DNA of 64,000 nucleotides from Paenarthrobacter sp. GOM3 (GCF_018215265.2 NZ_CP136562.1:2418001-2482000), one strand, 5' to 3'. Shown: positions 51,677 to 61,406, numbered from the stretch's first letter. Translations and numbers: made by a program. Notes: generated by a model from the sequence alone, not told the origin.

Positions 51677-52531
51677 CTAGAACACCCGTCGGGGAAGCCC
51701 GACTGAGTCGCACATCACATCTATGACGGCGGCATCCACGTCACAGCCGCTGAAGCGCCTGATCTGCTCCGCCGCCTGGTACATCAGCATCTCCAGCCCC
51801 GGGACCACCGCTCCCCCATGGCCGCGCCATACTTCGGCAAGGCGGCTAGGCCAGGGATCGTAGGCGACATCCAGAAGCACGCCCGCCCCTGTTCCAGGCA
51901 ACGCTGCGAGCTCTTCAGCCAACGCGTCCGCCGCACGCGGCGGGAAGGTGGAGATCACCAGATCCGTTCCGGCAATGGCGGTGGCTGCTTGCGTCAACGG
52001 CCGGACAGCAAGGGAAATTCCGACGGCGGCCGCAGCGGCTTCCGCTTCACCGGCACGTCCCGCGTCGCGAACAAAGACGTCCACGTGGCTGGCACCAAGT
52101 TCGCACGCGGCGGCGACCGCCGCAGCTGAGGTGCCCCCACCACCGAGGATGGCGGCGTGCGGAGTGGATGCAACGCCCGCGTACCGGACCGAATCAACGA
52201 TCCCCGCGACGTCAGTGTTGTAACCCACACGACGCACCGTTCCGCCGTCGTGCTCGAAAACCACGGTGTTGATGACACCCAACTGGGCGCCCGCCCCGCG
52301 GACTTCGTCTACTTCCTGGACCATGGCCGACTTCAGCGGCATGGTCACCGACAAACCGCACCACGATTCATCACCGCGCAGCGATGCCATGAACGCCGGA
52401 AGACCGTGAACGGTCACATCGATGGCCGAGTAGTCGATATCCACGCCAAGCTTGGCGTAGGCGGCACTGTGCAGCGCTGGGGACTTCGAATGTGAAATCG
52501 GATGCCCCAGGACTGCGGCACGACGACTCAC
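51677..52531 (-). CDS. aroE: Shikimate dehydrogenase
   Basis: AroE reduces 3-dehydroshikimate to shikimate with NADPH. The protein (284 residues) has the substrate motif [14 protein letters not shown] at the N-terminus, the catalytic Lys in VTMPLKSAM, and the glycine-rich loop [19 protein letters not shown]. The GTG at 52531 is preferred because it overlaps the mltG stop in GTGA; another GTG is two codons earlier. Confidence 0.95.
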   Translation of the reverse strand: MSRRAAVLGHPISHSKSPALHSAAYAKLGVDIDYSAIDVTVHGLPAFMASLRGDESWCGLSVTMPLKSAMVQEVDEVRGAGAQLGVINTVVFEHDGGTVRRVGYNTDVAGIVDSVRYAGVASTPHAAILGGGGTSAAAVAAACELGASHVDVFVRDAGRAGEAEAAAAAVGISLAVRPLTQAATAIAGTDLVISTFPPRAADALAEELAALPGTGAGVLLDVAYDPWPSRLAEVWRGHGGAVVPGLEMLMYQAAEQIRRFSGCDVDAAVIDVMCDSVGLPRRVF

Positions 52532-54324
52532 ACACACCGTCCCGCGTTGGCCTGGCACCATGCGTTGTATTGCTCCACATAGGTCAAGTGCTCAGCCAGC
52601 GTCTTGGAGAACTTGGTCTCCTTGGTGTCCAGGTTGATCGTCACCCAGTACATGTAGTCGTTGGGGGTCGGCTTGGCCGCGGCGTCGATCGCAGTCTTTC
52701 CTGGTGAACCGATGGGACCCACGGGCAGCCCGACGTTCGCGTACGTGTTGTACGGGTTGGACTTGTCGGCCTTTTCCTCTTCCGTGACGTGGAAGGACTT
52801 CCTGCCCAACCCATACGTCACCGTGGCGTCGGACTGGATGAGCCCACTGGTTTCGACGTTGTTGGGCTTGAGCCTGTTGTAAATCGCACCAGCCACGTTT
52901 CCGTAGTCCGCCTGGCCGCCCTCGGCCTGCACGATACTCGCGATGGTCACGGTGTCGTACTGCTTGGCGGGATCGGTGATGCCCTGGGACTTCAGTTCAT
53001 CCAAGGTGGTGGTCACGAGTTTCTGGAGGATGTCCTTACCGGAGGTCCCGAGGTCGAAACGGTACTCCCCTGGAGCCAGGAAGCCCTCGAGGTTCTTGGC
53101 CTTGGCAGGCACACCGAACTGTGCCGGCGACTGGTTCAAGGCGTTGAGCTGCTGCAGCGGAATGCCTGAGCCCTTGGAAATGGCCTCCAGGGATTCGGTG
53201 ATCCGCAGGCCCGCACTCAGGGCGAAGTACATGACCTTCGAAGCGTCCTTGTTGGCAAGGACGGCCACAGCATCAGAGTTCTTCATTTCGGTGCGGAACG
53301 TAAATTCGCCGGGCGACAGCTCGGCTCCTTCGCTCATGAACTCCTTGACGAAGGAGTCGGCATCAGCGACGACCTTGTTCTGAACCAAGGTGCTGGCAAC
53401 AATTTTCGGTCCAGAGCCCTCGGCCACCGTGATGGTCACCGATCCGGTACCGGGACCTGGATAGTCGGTGACCTTGTCCATCCCCAGCAAGGGCTTCAGG
53501 AACTGGGCTCCGATGGCAATCGCAGCTACGAACACGCCGAGCGTGATCAGGAGGGCAAGAACACGACGGCGGCGGCGCGCCTTCTTCGCCGCAGCCTTCG
53601 AAGCCGAAGTTTCCACGGGAGCGATGAGATCGTGATGGTCCTCGTGGAGGTGGTCCTCATGGAGATCATCGTGGATATCAAGGGCATGGTCGCCGTGCTC
53701 GTCGTACTCGTGGTGGTCGACGAGGACCGCTGCGTGCTCAGCATGCTCGGCGTGCTCCACATCGCCACTGTGTTCGGGGTGCAGTGGTTCGTGGTGCTGT
53801 AATTCGTGGTGCAGCGGTACGTGGTGCTGGGGTGCGTGATCGGCGTGTCCCAGGTCCGCGTGATCCTGATTCACGTGACCTGCGTCGATGTGGGTCCCGT
53901 CTTCAGCTTCCTGCGGGTGGACTTCCGGTTCCTGCGGGTGGACTTCCGGTTCCTGCGGGTGGACAGGGGCCACAGCATCTGGAGCCGGCTCCTCGGATGC
54001 GGGCTGTGGTTCGGGTGCGGGCTTCGCCTCGGATGCGGGCGGCGCTGCAGACGCGGGCTGCGCCGCAGGAACGGGGGGCACAGCGGCTTCCGGCTCCGCA
54101 ACCGGCACGGGAGGGGCCACGGGGGCCGGAGGTACAGCCGGTACGGGTCGAGGCAGTTCGACGTCGGCCGGCGCCTCAGCTTCTCCCGGAGTGGCTTCAG
54201 GAACGGGTACCACGTTGTGGTTCTGGGTGGCGAGGAATCTTTCCCGCGCGCGCAGCTCTTTGCGGGTCAGCGGCATGCCGCCGCCCGCAGCACCGGTGGA
54301 GGGGTCGTTGTTGACCGGGCTCAC
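52528..54324 (-). CDS. mltG: Endolytic transglycosylase MltG with a long His- and Pro-rich cytoplasmic region
   Basis: MltG cleaves nascent peptidoglycan strands at the membrane and sets their length. The 598 residues consist of an unusual cytoplasmic part (1-250), one transmembrane helix (about 255-278) and the YceG domain (about 300-590) with the catalytic Glu in SIVQAEGGQADYGNVAG. The cytoplasmic part is rich in Pro, Ala and Glu, then carries a seven-residue repeat (EPEVHPQ, 2.7 copies) and about 100 residues very rich in His, Asp and Glu (for example DHHEYDEHGDHALDIHDD). Typical MltG proteins lack this His block. The start GTG overlaps the ruvX stop. Confidence 0.94.
   Translation of the reverse strand: MSPVNNDPSTGAAGGGMPLTRKELRARERFLATQNHNVVPVPEATPGEAEAPADVELPRPVPAVPPAPVAPPVPVAEPEAAVPPVPAAQPASAAPPASEAKPAPEPQPASEEPAPDAVAPVHPQEPEVHPQEPEVHPQEAEDGTHIDAGHVNQDHADLGHADHAPQHHVPLHHELQHHEPLHPEHSGDVEHAEHAEHAAVLVDHHEYDEHGDHALDIHDDLHEDHLHEDHHDLIAPVETSASKAAAKKARRRRRVLALLITLGVFVAAIAIGAQFLKPLLGMDKVTDYPGPGTGSVTITVAEGSGPKIVASTLVQNKVVADADSFVKEFMSEGAELSPGEFTFRTEMKNSDAVAVLANKDASKVMYFALSAGLRITESLEAISKGSGIPLQQLNALNQSPAQFGVPAKAKNLEGFLAPGEYRFDLGTSGKDILQKLVTTTLDELKSQGITDPAKQYDTVTIASIVQAEGGQADYGNVAGAIYNRLKPNNVETSGLIQSDATVTYGLGRKSFHVTEEEKADKSNPYNTYANVGLPVGPIGSPGKTAIDAAAKPTPNDYMYWVTINLDTKETKFSKTLAEHLTYVEQYNAWCQANAGRCV
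53908..53964. repeat. 21-base tandem repeat in the mltG coding region
   Basis: The unit TTCCTGCGGGTGGACTTCCGG occurs 2.7 times (53908-53928, 53929-53949, 53950-53964) without mismatch. It encodes the EPEVHPQ heptad on the minus strand. Perfect copies suggest recent expansion by slippage. Confidence 0.9.
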
Positions 54325-54911
54325 AGTTGCAGTCCCCTCGTAGAAGAATCGGGTTCACTGCCGGAGGCAGCCTGCAGCGTTGGGGCACTGCCGGGCTTTG
54401 CGGACTGCGCCGGTGCCTGCACTCGGCGGCCAACGTCCGTTCCTCTGGCTTTTTGCATGTCGATTGCTTGCTGGAGGATTCCAGCAGCAGCAACCTGATC
54501 AACCACTTTACGGTGGTTCTTGCTGCTCATGCCAGCTTCGTGCAGGTTGCGGTGAGCCGTAACGGTGCTGAGCCGCTCGTCAATGAGGGCCACAGGGATG
54601 TCCAAACCAGCGAGAAGAAGCTCACCTGCCAGGAGCTCGGCGTAGTCTGTGGCCATCTGCGCGGACGCGCGCTCCTCACCTTTCATGGTGCGGGGAAGGC
54701 CAACAAATATCTGCACCGCAGACAGTTCCAAGGCATGTTTGACGATGACCCGGACATCGGTGTTCTTCTTGGCGTTCCGGCTCACTGTCTTGAACGGCGT
54801 GGCCAGGATTCCGTCAGGATCGCAGATTGCCAGGCCCACCCTGACGGTACCAACGTCTACCCCCAGCTTGATGCCCCGGGGGTAGACGCCACTGTTCGTA
54901 CTCGCAGCCAC
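54321..54911 (-). CDS. ruvX: Putative pre-16S rRNA nuclease / Holliday junction resolvase-like RuvX (YqgF)
   Basis: YqgF/RuvX proteins have an RNase H fold and act in 16S rRNA 5'-end maturation; they are also annotated as Holliday junction resolvases. The 196 residues include LGVDVGTVRVGLAICDPDG with the first catalytic Asp, VGLPRTMKG and the DERLSTVTA motif. The last 40 residues are low-complexity. It follows alaS by two bases and overlaps mltG, the usual alaS-ruvX-mltG-aroE order. Confidence 0.94.
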   Translation of the reverse strand: MAASTNSGVYPRGIKLGVDVGTVRVGLAICDPDGILATPFKTVSRNAKKNTDVRVIVKHALELSAVQIFVGLPRTMKGEERASAQMATDYAELLAGELLLAGLDIPVALIDERLSTVTAHRNLHEAGMSSKNHRKVVDQVAAAGILQQAIDMQKARGTDVGRRVQAPAQSAKPGSAPTLQAASGSEPDSSTRGLQL

Positions 54912-54913
54912 CG

Positions 54914-57592
54914 TCAGCGCTTGGCTATCGCGTCCACCACCGCTGTGAGGGCCTCAGGGACCTTCCCAGCGTCGGTGCCGCCGCCTTGGGCGACGTCGTC
55001 CTTGCCGCCACCGCCACCGCCGAGGATGCCGGCAGCCAAACGGACCAAAGCTCCGGCTTTTACGCCCGCTTCGCGGGCGGCCTCGTTCGTAGCGATCAGG
55101 ACAACAGGACGGTCGTTGCTGACACCGGCAACAGCCACGGTGGCGGCGTCGGAGCCCAAACGGCTACGCAGGTCAAGGGCAAGTTTGCGGAGATCATCCG
55201 CACCACCCACCTGGCCGGCGTCGTGGGCAATAACACGCACACCCGCGGCGTCCTTTGCCGTACCCACCAGGTTGGCTGCTGCGGCCGTGAGCTGCTCCTT
55301 GCGGAGGCGGTCAAGTTCCTTCTCCGTGGCCTTGAGCTTGCTCAGGGTGCTGGAGATGCGATCCGCAAGCTGGCCGGAGGGCACCTTGAGGAGTTCGGTG
55401 AGCTCGTTGACCAGCGCGCGCTCTGCTGCCAAGTGGCGGAACGCATCCAGGCCCACGAAAGCCTCAACACGGCGGTTTCCCGAACCAACGGATTGCTCGC
55501 CCAGCAACGAAAGGCTGCCAATGAGGGAGGTGTTGGACACGTGCGTGCCACCACACAGCTCACGGGACCACGCGCCGTCGATCTCCACGACGCGAACTTC
55601 GCTGCCGTAGTTCTCGCCGAAGAGTGCCATGGCGCCCAGTGCCTTGGCCTCAGCGAGGCCCATCACCTTGGTGTCCACGCGGAAATTGTTCCGGATGGCG
55701 ATGTTGGAAACTTCTTCGATTTCGGACCGCGTAGCCGTGCTCAGGCCTTCACCCCAGGCGAAGTCGAAGCGCAGGTAGCCGGCCTTGTTGTAGGAACCAC
55801 GTTGGGTGGCTTCCGGGCCGAGGATCTGGTGCAGGGCGGCGTGGACGATGTGGGTACCGGTGTGCGCTTGCTCGGCAGCGTGGCGGCGTTCACGGTCGAC
55901 GGCGGCGCGAACCAACGCGTCGGTTGCGATCTCACCTTCGCGAACAATCGCCTTGTGCACGCTCAGGCCCTTGATGGGACGCTGCACGTCCAGGACCTCC
56001 ACCACGAAGCCGTCACCGGTGATGAGGCCGGTGTCAGCGGACTGGCCGCCTGCTTCTGCGTAGAACGGGGTCTCGTTGAGCACCAACTCGATTTCGTCGC
56101 CGGTGGACGCATGCGCGACCGGCCGGCCGGCGCTGACAATGCCGCGGACCTTTGCTTCGCCTTCAAGTTCGTCGTAGCCGGTGAAGACGGTTTCGCCCTT
56201 GCCGAGGAGCTCCTGGTAAGCGCTGAGGTCGGCATGGCCGCCCTTCTTCCCCTTGGCATCTGCCTGGGCACGCTGGCGCTGCTCCAGCATGAGCGCACGG
56301 AAGCCTGCCTCGTCCACCTTGAGGCCGGCTTCTTCAGCCATTTCCAACGTCAGGTCGATGGGGAAACCGTAGGTGTCGTGGAGGACGAAAGCGTCGGCGC
56401 CGGACAGGGGAACACCGGCAGCCTTGGACTCGGCGACTGCGTCTTCCAGGCGTGCGGTTCCGGAGGCGATGGTGCGCAGGAACGCCTTCTCTTCGGCGTA
56501 CGCAATGCGGCTGATACGCGCGAAGTCCGTCTCGACAATCGGGTAAACGCCCTTCATGGCGTCACGGGAGGCAGGCAAGAGGTCCGGCAGGCAGGCCTTC
56601 TCAACGCCCAGCAGGCGCATCGCGCGGACGGCGCGGCGGATCAAGCGGCGCAGCACATAGCCGCGGCCTTCGTTGGACGGTGCCACGCCATCGGCGATCA
56701 GCATCAGGGCCGAACGAATGTGGTCCCCGACCACGCGCATGCGGACGTCGTCCGTGTGGTGCGGGTCGTCGGCGGTCTCAGCGGACGTGTACTCGCGGCC
56801 GGACAATTCAGCGGCCTTGTCGATAACCGGACGGACCTGGTCGGTCTCGTACATGTTCTCGACGCCCTGCAGGATCATCGCGAGGCGCTCCATGCCGAGG
56901 CCGGTGTCGATGTTCTTCTGCGGCAGTTCGCCGACGATGTCGAAGTCCACCTTGGAGCGCACATTCTCGATCTGGTACTGCATGAACACGAGGTTCCAGA
57001 TTTCGATGTACCTGGTCTCGTCGGCCAGCGGGCCACCTTCGATGCCGTAGGCGGGACCGCGGTCGTAGTAGATCTCCGAGCAGGGACCAGCGGGCCCGGG
57101 CTGGCCCGTGGACCAGTAGTTGTCGGCCTTGCCCATGCGCTGGATGCGTTCCGCCGGGATCCCGGTGTTCTTGAGCCAGAGTTCCTTGGCTTCGTCGTCC
57201 TCTTCGTAGACCGTTACCCAGAGGCGTTCGGCCGGAAGTCCGTAACCGCCGTCGTCCACGCTGGTGGTGAGCAACTCGAAGGCGAACTTGATGGCGTCTT
57301 CCTTGAAGTAGTCGCCAAAGGAGAAGTTGCCGCACATCTGGAAGAACGTGCCGTGGCGTGCGGTCTTTCCCACTTCTTCGATGTCACCGGTGCGGATGCA
57401 CTTCTGGACGCTCGTGGCGCGGCTGTAGGGAGGCTCCTCCCGCGCGGTCAGGTACGGAATGAAGGGAACCATCCCGGCCACAGTGAAGAGAAGCGACGGG
57501 TCGCTGGAAACGAGCGACGCGGAGGGAACGGCGGTGTGGCCCTTACTGACAAAAAAGTCCACCCAGCGCTTGGTGATCTCCTGCGACTTCAT
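54914..57592 (-). CDS. alaS: Alanyl-tRNA synthetase
   Basis: AlaRS charges tRNA-Ala and removes Ser and Gly. The 892-residue protein has the class II core (about 1-250, with PFIPYLTAREEPP and the GCGNFSFGDY-like CGNFSFGDYFKE), the editing domain zinc motifs HTGTHIVHAAL (H-x3-H) and CGGTHVSN (C-x3-H), and a C-terminal DHHA1 domain with GGGGGGKDD near 870. The ATG at 57592 gives the family start MKSQEI. The frame is open 12 codons farther up. A long opposite-strand frame here is a shadow. Confidence 0.97.
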   Translation of the reverse strand: MKSQEITKRWVDFFVSKGHTAVPSASLVSSDPSLLFTVAGMVPFIPYLTAREEPPYSRATSVQKCIRTGDIEEVGKTARHGTFFQMCGNFSFGDYFKEDAIKFAFELLTTSVDDGGYGLPAERLWVTVYEEDDEAKELWLKNTGIPAERIQRMGKADNYWSTGQPGPAGPCSEIYYDRGPAYGIEGGPLADETRYIEIWNLVFMQYQIENVRSKVDFDIVGELPQKNIDTGLGMERLAMILQGVENMYETDQVRPVIDKAAELSGREYTSAETADDPHHTDDVRMRVVGDHIRSALMLIADGVAPSNEGRGYVLRRLIRRAVRAMRLLGVEKACLPDLLPASRDAMKGVYPIVETDFARISRIAYAEEKAFLRTIASGTARLEDAVAESKAAGVPLSGADAFVLHDTYGFPIDLTLEMAEEAGLKVDEAGFRALMLEQRQRAQADAKGKKGGHADLSAYQELLGKGETVFTGYDELEGEAKVRGIVSAGRPVAHASTGDEIELVLNETPFYAEAGGQSADTGLITGDGFVVEVLDVQRPIKGLSVHKAIVREGEIATDALVRAAVDRERRHAAEQAHTGTHIVHAALHQILGPEATQRGSYNKAGYLRFDFAWGEGLSTATRSEIEEVSNIAIRNNFRVDTKVMGLAEAKALGAMALFGENYGSEVRVVEIDGAWSRELCGGTHVSNTSLIGSLSLLGEQSVGSGNRRVEAFVGLDAFRHLAAERALVNELTELLKVPSGQLADRISSTLSKLKATEKELDRLRKEQLTAAAANLVGTAKDAAGVRVIAHDAGQVGGADDLRKLALDLRSRLGSDAATVAVAGVSNDRPVVLIATNEAAREAGVKAGALVRLAAGILGGGGGGKDDVAQGGGTDAGKVPEALTAVVDAIAKR

Positions 57593-57706
57593 TAGCTGAT
57601 TACTTACCCTTCTCAATTCACTGCACACGATGTGCGCGGACCGGCTGGTGCCGTTCCGCAGCTTTCCATTCTGCCCTGTTGCGGGCGCCGGAGCGAACCG
57701 CTCCCG

Positions 57707-57937
57707 CTAGCGGCGGCCTGCCCCGTCGTCCTGGATTCCCAGTGCCGCCCGCAAATCGTCTTCGCGCTGGTGCATGCCGGTACGGACCGCATCAGCAAAA
57801 TCGAAGAGGCCATCGGCCATGCGGCCAACGGCGCGGTTCAGCCCTTCCGGGCCGAGATTGGCCTGCGCCTGCGTCACCTTGCGGAACGCTATGACGCCAA
57901 TGGCGACGCCGATACCCATCCAGACAATTCTCTTCAT
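57707..57937 (-). CDS. Small membrane-anchored protein, DUF6167-like
   Basis: This 76-residue protein has one N-terminal hydrophobic helix (about 4-18) and an amphipathic charged remainder (GPEGLNRAVGRMADGLFDF, then REDDLRAALG). In Streptomyces the place between rpsD/DUF948 and alaS holds a DUF6167 protein of similar make-up, and this one is probably the same family. The function is unknown. It lies 17 bases after the DUF948 gene and 115 bases before alaS. Confidence 0.75.
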   Translation of the reverse strand: MKRIVWMGIGVAIGVIAFRKVTQAQANLGPEGLNRAVGRMADGLFDFADAVRTGMHQREDDLRAALGIQDDGAGRR

Positions 57938-57954
57938 CGGTTTCTCCCGTTGGT

Positions 57955-58329
57955 TCAGCGGCTACGGCGGCCGGAGGACGGTGCGCGGCGGCCAGCGAAG
58001 GCTGAACGTACGCCGTAACTGAACGCTGCCACCTTGATCAGCGGTGAACCCACCGTGGCAGCAACCAGCGACGAAAGCGCGGAAATGTTGGCCGAGGCGT
58101 CCGAGACGTTCGAAGCGATGCCGTCGACCTTCTTGAGCTGCTGGTTGGTGGTGGTGACCGTGGCGGTCACTTCGTCCATCAGGGGCGTAGCGCCGTCGCT
58201 GATGAGGCGGATGGAGGTGCGGACTTCGTCAAAAACGCCGCCCAGCTTCAAAATTGGCACGGCCAACAGCAGGACGAGGAGCGCGAACACTCCCGCTGCG
58301 ATGAGGCCGGCGATGTCGCCACCAGACAT
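57955..58329 (-). CDS. DUF948 domain-containing membrane protein
   Basis: This 124-residue protein has an N-terminal transmembrane helix (about 5-27) and a coiled-coil-like region (about 35-90) with ELTATV/NQQLKKVDG-like heptads, typical of DUF948, a family of unknown function often seen near alaS in actinobacteria. The C-terminus is basic (GRRAPSSGRRSR). The start is preceded by GGAGAAG. It is likely co-transcribed with the DUF6167-like gene. Confidence 0.88.
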   Translation of the reverse strand: MSGGDIAGLIAAGVFALLVLLLAVPILKLGGVFDEVRTSIRLISDGATPLMDEVTATVTTTNQQLKKVDGIASNVSDASANISALSSLVAATVGSPLIKVAAFSYGVRSAFAGRRAPSSGRRSR

Positions 58330-58430
58330 AGAACTCTTCTCCTAGGATCGTTGCGCTGCCCTGCACCCACCGGTTCCCGGCGGGGCCAAGGCCTCCCCCA
58401 GTACCTTACCTACAAAGGATGGGCACCTGA

Positions 58431-58474
58431 CATACAAAGAAGCCCGCGGCGGGTGCCACGGGCTTCTTTGTATG
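58431..58474 (-). terminator. Terminator hairpin downstream of rpsD
   Basis: Arms 58431-58446 and 58459-58474 are 16 bases long and perfectly complementary (outer sequence CATACAAAGAAG), with a GC-rich 12-base loop. It lies 12 bases after the rpsD stop. Confidence 0.88.
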
Positions 58475-58486
58475 CGCTGCTTGGAT

Positions 58487-59107
58487 TTAGCGTGCGTAGA
58501 ATTCGACGACGAGCTGCTCTTCGCAGATCACGGGGACCTCGGAGCGCTTGGGACGGCGAACCAGGCGTGCCTGCAGGGCGTCGATCTTGACGTCCAGGTA
58601 TGCCGGAACGTTGTTCAGGACGTGTGCGCCTGCAGCTGCCACCTGGAACGGGGGCATAACCTCGGAGCGGCTGTGAACGTGGATGAGCTGGCCTTCGCCA
58701 ACGCGGAAGGACGGGCGGTCCACGCGGATGCCGTCAACCATGATGTGGCGGTGCACAACCAGCTGGCGGGCCTGTGCGATGGTGCGGGCGAAGCCGGCAC
58801 GGAGCACAAGGGCGTCCAGACGCATTTCGAGCAGCTCAACCAGGTTTTCACCGGTCAGGCCCTTGGTGCGGCGGGCTTCTTCGAAGGCACGGGTCATCTG
58901 TGCTTCGCGGATGCCGTACTGAGCGCGCAGACGCTGCTTTTCGCGCAGACGTACGGCGTAGTCGGAGTCCTGCTTCTTGCGGGCACGGCCATGCTCACCG
59001 GGGCCGTACGGGCGGCGCTCCATGTACTTGGCGGCCTTGGGGGTCAGAGCGATGCCGAGTGCACGCGAAAGGCGTGCGGTACGGCGAGCACGAGTGTTGT
59101 TAGCCAC
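58487..59107 (-). CDS. rpsD: 30S ribosomal protein S4
   Basis: S4 nucleates 30S assembly and in many bacteria represses its own mRNA. The 206-residue protein has the basic N-terminus (NNTRARRTARLSRALG) and the S4 RNA-binding domain at about 95-160 (LDALVLRAGFARTIAQARQLVVHRHI, given in part). The start is GTG with GGAAGG six bases upstream. The 203-base region before it has no gene and may be a regulatory leader. Confidence 0.97.
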   Translation of the reverse strand: MANNTRARRTARLSRALGIALTPKAAKYMERRPYGPGEHGRARKKQDSDYAVRLREKQRLRAQYGIREAQMTRAFEEARRTKGLTGENLVELLEMRLDALVLRAGFARTIAQARQLVVHRHIMVDGIRVDRPSFRVGEGQLIHVHSRSEVMPPFQVAAAGAHVLNNVPAYLDVKIDALQARLVRRPKRSEVPVICEEQLVVEFYAR

Positions 59108-59310
59108 TTGTGTCCTTCCAATTACTGCGGTGTGTCAGTGTTACTGGCCTCCATCAGGGAGAGCATCGGCCAACCGCTGCCTCTTGCTACTAGCCCGGGC
59201 GCACAGCACTATCGAAGGAATCTTCAAAGGGATTGTGCGTCGGGCCATGCCAGACAAGGATCAATCGTACCACGCACAGTGGCAGCGCCGGCCGCTGGCT
59301 TGGCTGGCCG
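59108..59310 (-). promoter_or_regulatory. rpsD leader/promoter region
   Basis: These 203 bases between rarA and rpsD contain no credible gene. A TACGAT box read on the minus strand (near 59260-59268) could be a -10 element, leaving a leader of about 145 bases, long enough for an S4-binding structure. No known S4-leader consensus was recognised. Confidence 0.4.
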
Positions 59311-60747
59311 CTACTCGCCACGCACGATCTTGCGAAGCCGCTCCAGCCTTGCGGCGATGTCCCGTTCGGCGCCGTTGTTGGTGGGCTCGTAATAGTCCTT
59401 GCCCACCAGGTCGTCCGGCGGGTATTGCTGCCGTGCAACGCCATGGGGTTCGTCGTGCGCGTACTTGTAGCTCTTGCCATGGCCCAATTGCTTGGCGCCC
59501 GGATAGTGCGCGTCCCGCAAATGCATGGGGATGCCGCCGCCAAACCCGGCCCGGACGTCCGCAACTGCCTTGTTCAATCCCATGTACGCGGCATTGGACT
59601 TGGGCGCGGTGGCCAGGTGGACCACGGCTTCCGCGAGGACGATCCGGCCCTCCGGCATGCCAATCAACTGCACGGCCTGCGCGGCGGCCACGGCAGTCTG
59701 CAGCGCAGTCGGGTCTGCCATGCCAATGTCCTCGGCTGCTGAAATGACGATGCGTCTTGCCACGAACCTCGGGTCCTCACCAGCTTCGAGCATGCGCGCC
59801 AGGTAATGCAAGGCAGCGTCCACGTCGGAACCGCGGATGGATTTAATGAACGCACTCGCTACGTCGTAGTGCTGGTCGCCGGCCCTGTCGTAACGGACCG
59901 CGGCAGCGTCGAGGGCCCGCTCGGTGTGGCGCAGTTCCACCAACACGGGATCCGTGGACTCGCCTTCGTCCTCGACGGCGGTGTCCCCGAACGCCACGCC
60001 GGCGGCAGCTTCCAAGGCAGTCAGGGCCCTCCTTGCGTCACCACCGGACAGGCGCACCAGATGGTCCAAAGCCTCATCGCTGAGTGACACCCGTTCAGCC
60101 AAACCCCTGGCATCAACAACGGCCCTTTGCAGCAGCCCTGAAATGTCGTCGTCGGTCAGTGGCTTCAACGTCAGCAGGAGGGAACGGGACAACAGGGGCG
60201 ACACCACTGAGAACGAGGGGTTTTCGGTGGTGGCCGCCACCAGCACCACCCAGCGGTTCTCGACGCCGGGCAGCAGCGCGTCCTGTTGCGCCTTGTTGAA
60301 GCGGTGGATCTCGTCAAGGAAGAGGACGGTGGTCTTCTTGTAGAGGTCCCGGGCGGTCAAGGCCTCGTCCATGACGCGCCGGACGTCTTTGACCCCGGCG
60401 GTGATCGCCGACAATTCGACGAACTTCCGTCCTGGTCCGCGGGCGATGACATGAGCCAAGGTGGTCTTGCCCGTTCCCGGGGGTCCCCAAAGGATCACCG
60501 AGCTGGGTCCGGCTGGTCCGGCCGCTTCCGCACCGGCCGCCAACTGGCGAAGCGGTGAACCCTGCCCCAACAGATGCTGCTGCCCTACGACGTCGTCAAG
60601 GGTACGCGGCCGCATCCGCACGGCCAGGGGGCTGCGCTGGGAAGCCATCCAGTGCGCGTCGGAAGGCGTCCGCAGGGAATGCGGCATGGCAGGCAGATCC
60701 TCCGACTCGTCGTCGTTGTCAGCACCCGCACCAAAGAGATCTTCCAC
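59311..60747 (-). CDS. rarA: Replication-associated recombination protein A (RarA/MgsA)
   Basis: RarA is a clamp-loader-like AAA+ ATPase that acts at stalled forks. The 478 residues have Walker [12 protein letters not shown] (about 90), Walker [20 protein letters not shown] (about 145), the sensor region [15 protein letters not shown] and a C-terminal tetramerisation domain (about 300-470). The N-terminus is acidic. It is divergent from the acVLRF1-like gene, with only 41 bases between them. Confidence 0.95.
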   Translation of the reverse strand: MEDLFGAGADNDDESEDLPAMPHSLRTPSDAHWMASQRSPLAVRMRPRTLDDVVGQQHLLGQGSPLRQLAAGAEAAGPAGPSSVILWGPPGTGKTTLAHVIARGPGRKFVELSAITAGVKDVRRVMDEALTARDLYKKTTVLFLDEIHRFNKAQQDALLPGVENRWVVLVAATTENPSFSVVSPLLSRSLLLTLKPLTDDDISGLLQRAVVDARGLAERVSLSDEALDHLVRLSGGDARRALTALEAAAGVAFGDTAVEDEGESTDPVLVELRHTERALDAAAVRYDRAGDQHYDVASAFIKSIRGSDVDAALHYLARMLEAGEDPRFVARRIVISAAEDIGMADPTALQTAVAAAQAVQLIGMPEGRIVLAEAVVHLATAPKSNAAYMGLNKAVADVRAGFGGGIPMHLRDAHYPGAKQLGHGKSYKYAHDEPHGVARQQYPPDDLVGKDYYEPTNNGAERDIAARLERLRKIVRGE

Positions 60748-60788
60748 ATGGATAGGCTACTCATAGTTCCAGCAAAGGAGACATTGAC

Positions 60789-61406
60789 GTGGGCCGCCCC
60801 GATTCCACCCCGCTACCGAAGCAGCAAGGACCCACCACCCGCATGGCCCTGGTGCCGGCCCAACGGCTCAGCGGCTGGGTTGACCGGTTCGCTGCCGGTC
60901 ATGGACCGGTGCAGGAAGAGATGGTCGACGACGGCCTGCAGCTGAAGGCGTCCGACGGCGCACTGGCCCTCCTCCGCGCTCCCTGGCCCGTGGACGGAAG
61001 GCCCGGGCGTGGTGCAGGCAGCATTGAAAGACTCGCTTCCCTCGCTGCCCAGGAGCGGGGCTTGGGCATCCTCCTGGTCCGCCGGGGAGGTTTCGCCGTG
61101 GCGGCAGCCAGCGGACAGCGCGTCCTCGCTTCGAAGGGCGCCAAGCGCTACGCCGATGCCCGGTCCACAGCTGGATACGCCGCCCAGGTCTTTGCCGATC
61201 ACCGGATCGAGTACATCGTTCCGGGCGGTGACAGGGCGCTGGTGGACCAGGTCCTCGCCCAACCACCACTTGGCGCCTTGGCAGGGCGGACGCGGCTGGC
61301 TTTCCTGGACACCCAGGACACTAAACCGGCGGTCCTGGCGAAAGCCGCGGCCGACGCATGCGCCGTCAGGATCACCGTCACCGACCCGTACCCTAGCAGC
61401 CGCTGA
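60789..61406 (+). CDS. acVLRF1-family peptidyl-tRNA hydrolase-like protein
   Basis: Actinobacterial Vms1-like release-factor-1 proteins (acVLRF1) release peptides from tRNA on split 50S subunits. This 205-residue protein has the family layout: MALVPAQRLSGWVDRFAAGHG at the start, RGLGILLVRRGGFAVAAASG (about 95-115), a loop and SKGAKRYADARSTAGYAAQ (about 117-135), and the C-terminal LAFLDTQDTKPAVL. From memory, the catalytic loop of the family reads like TAAGGWSQQRF with a GxxQ element. Here it is STAGYAAQVF, with Ala at the expected Gln place and Gln one residue later. It may be a divergent or inactive member. The GTG start has GGAG upstream. Convergent overlap of 14 bases with the GNAT gene. 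Confidence 0.78.
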   Translation: MGRPDSTPLPKQQGPTTRMALVPAQRLSGWVDRFAAGHGPVQEEMVDDGLQLKASDGALALLRAPWPVDGRPGRGAGSIERLASLAAQERGLGILLVRRGGFAVAAASGQRVLASKGAKRYADARSTAGYAAQVFADHRIEYIVPGGDRALVDQVLAQPPLGALAGRTRLAFLDTQDTKPAVLAKAAADACAVRITVTDPYPSSR

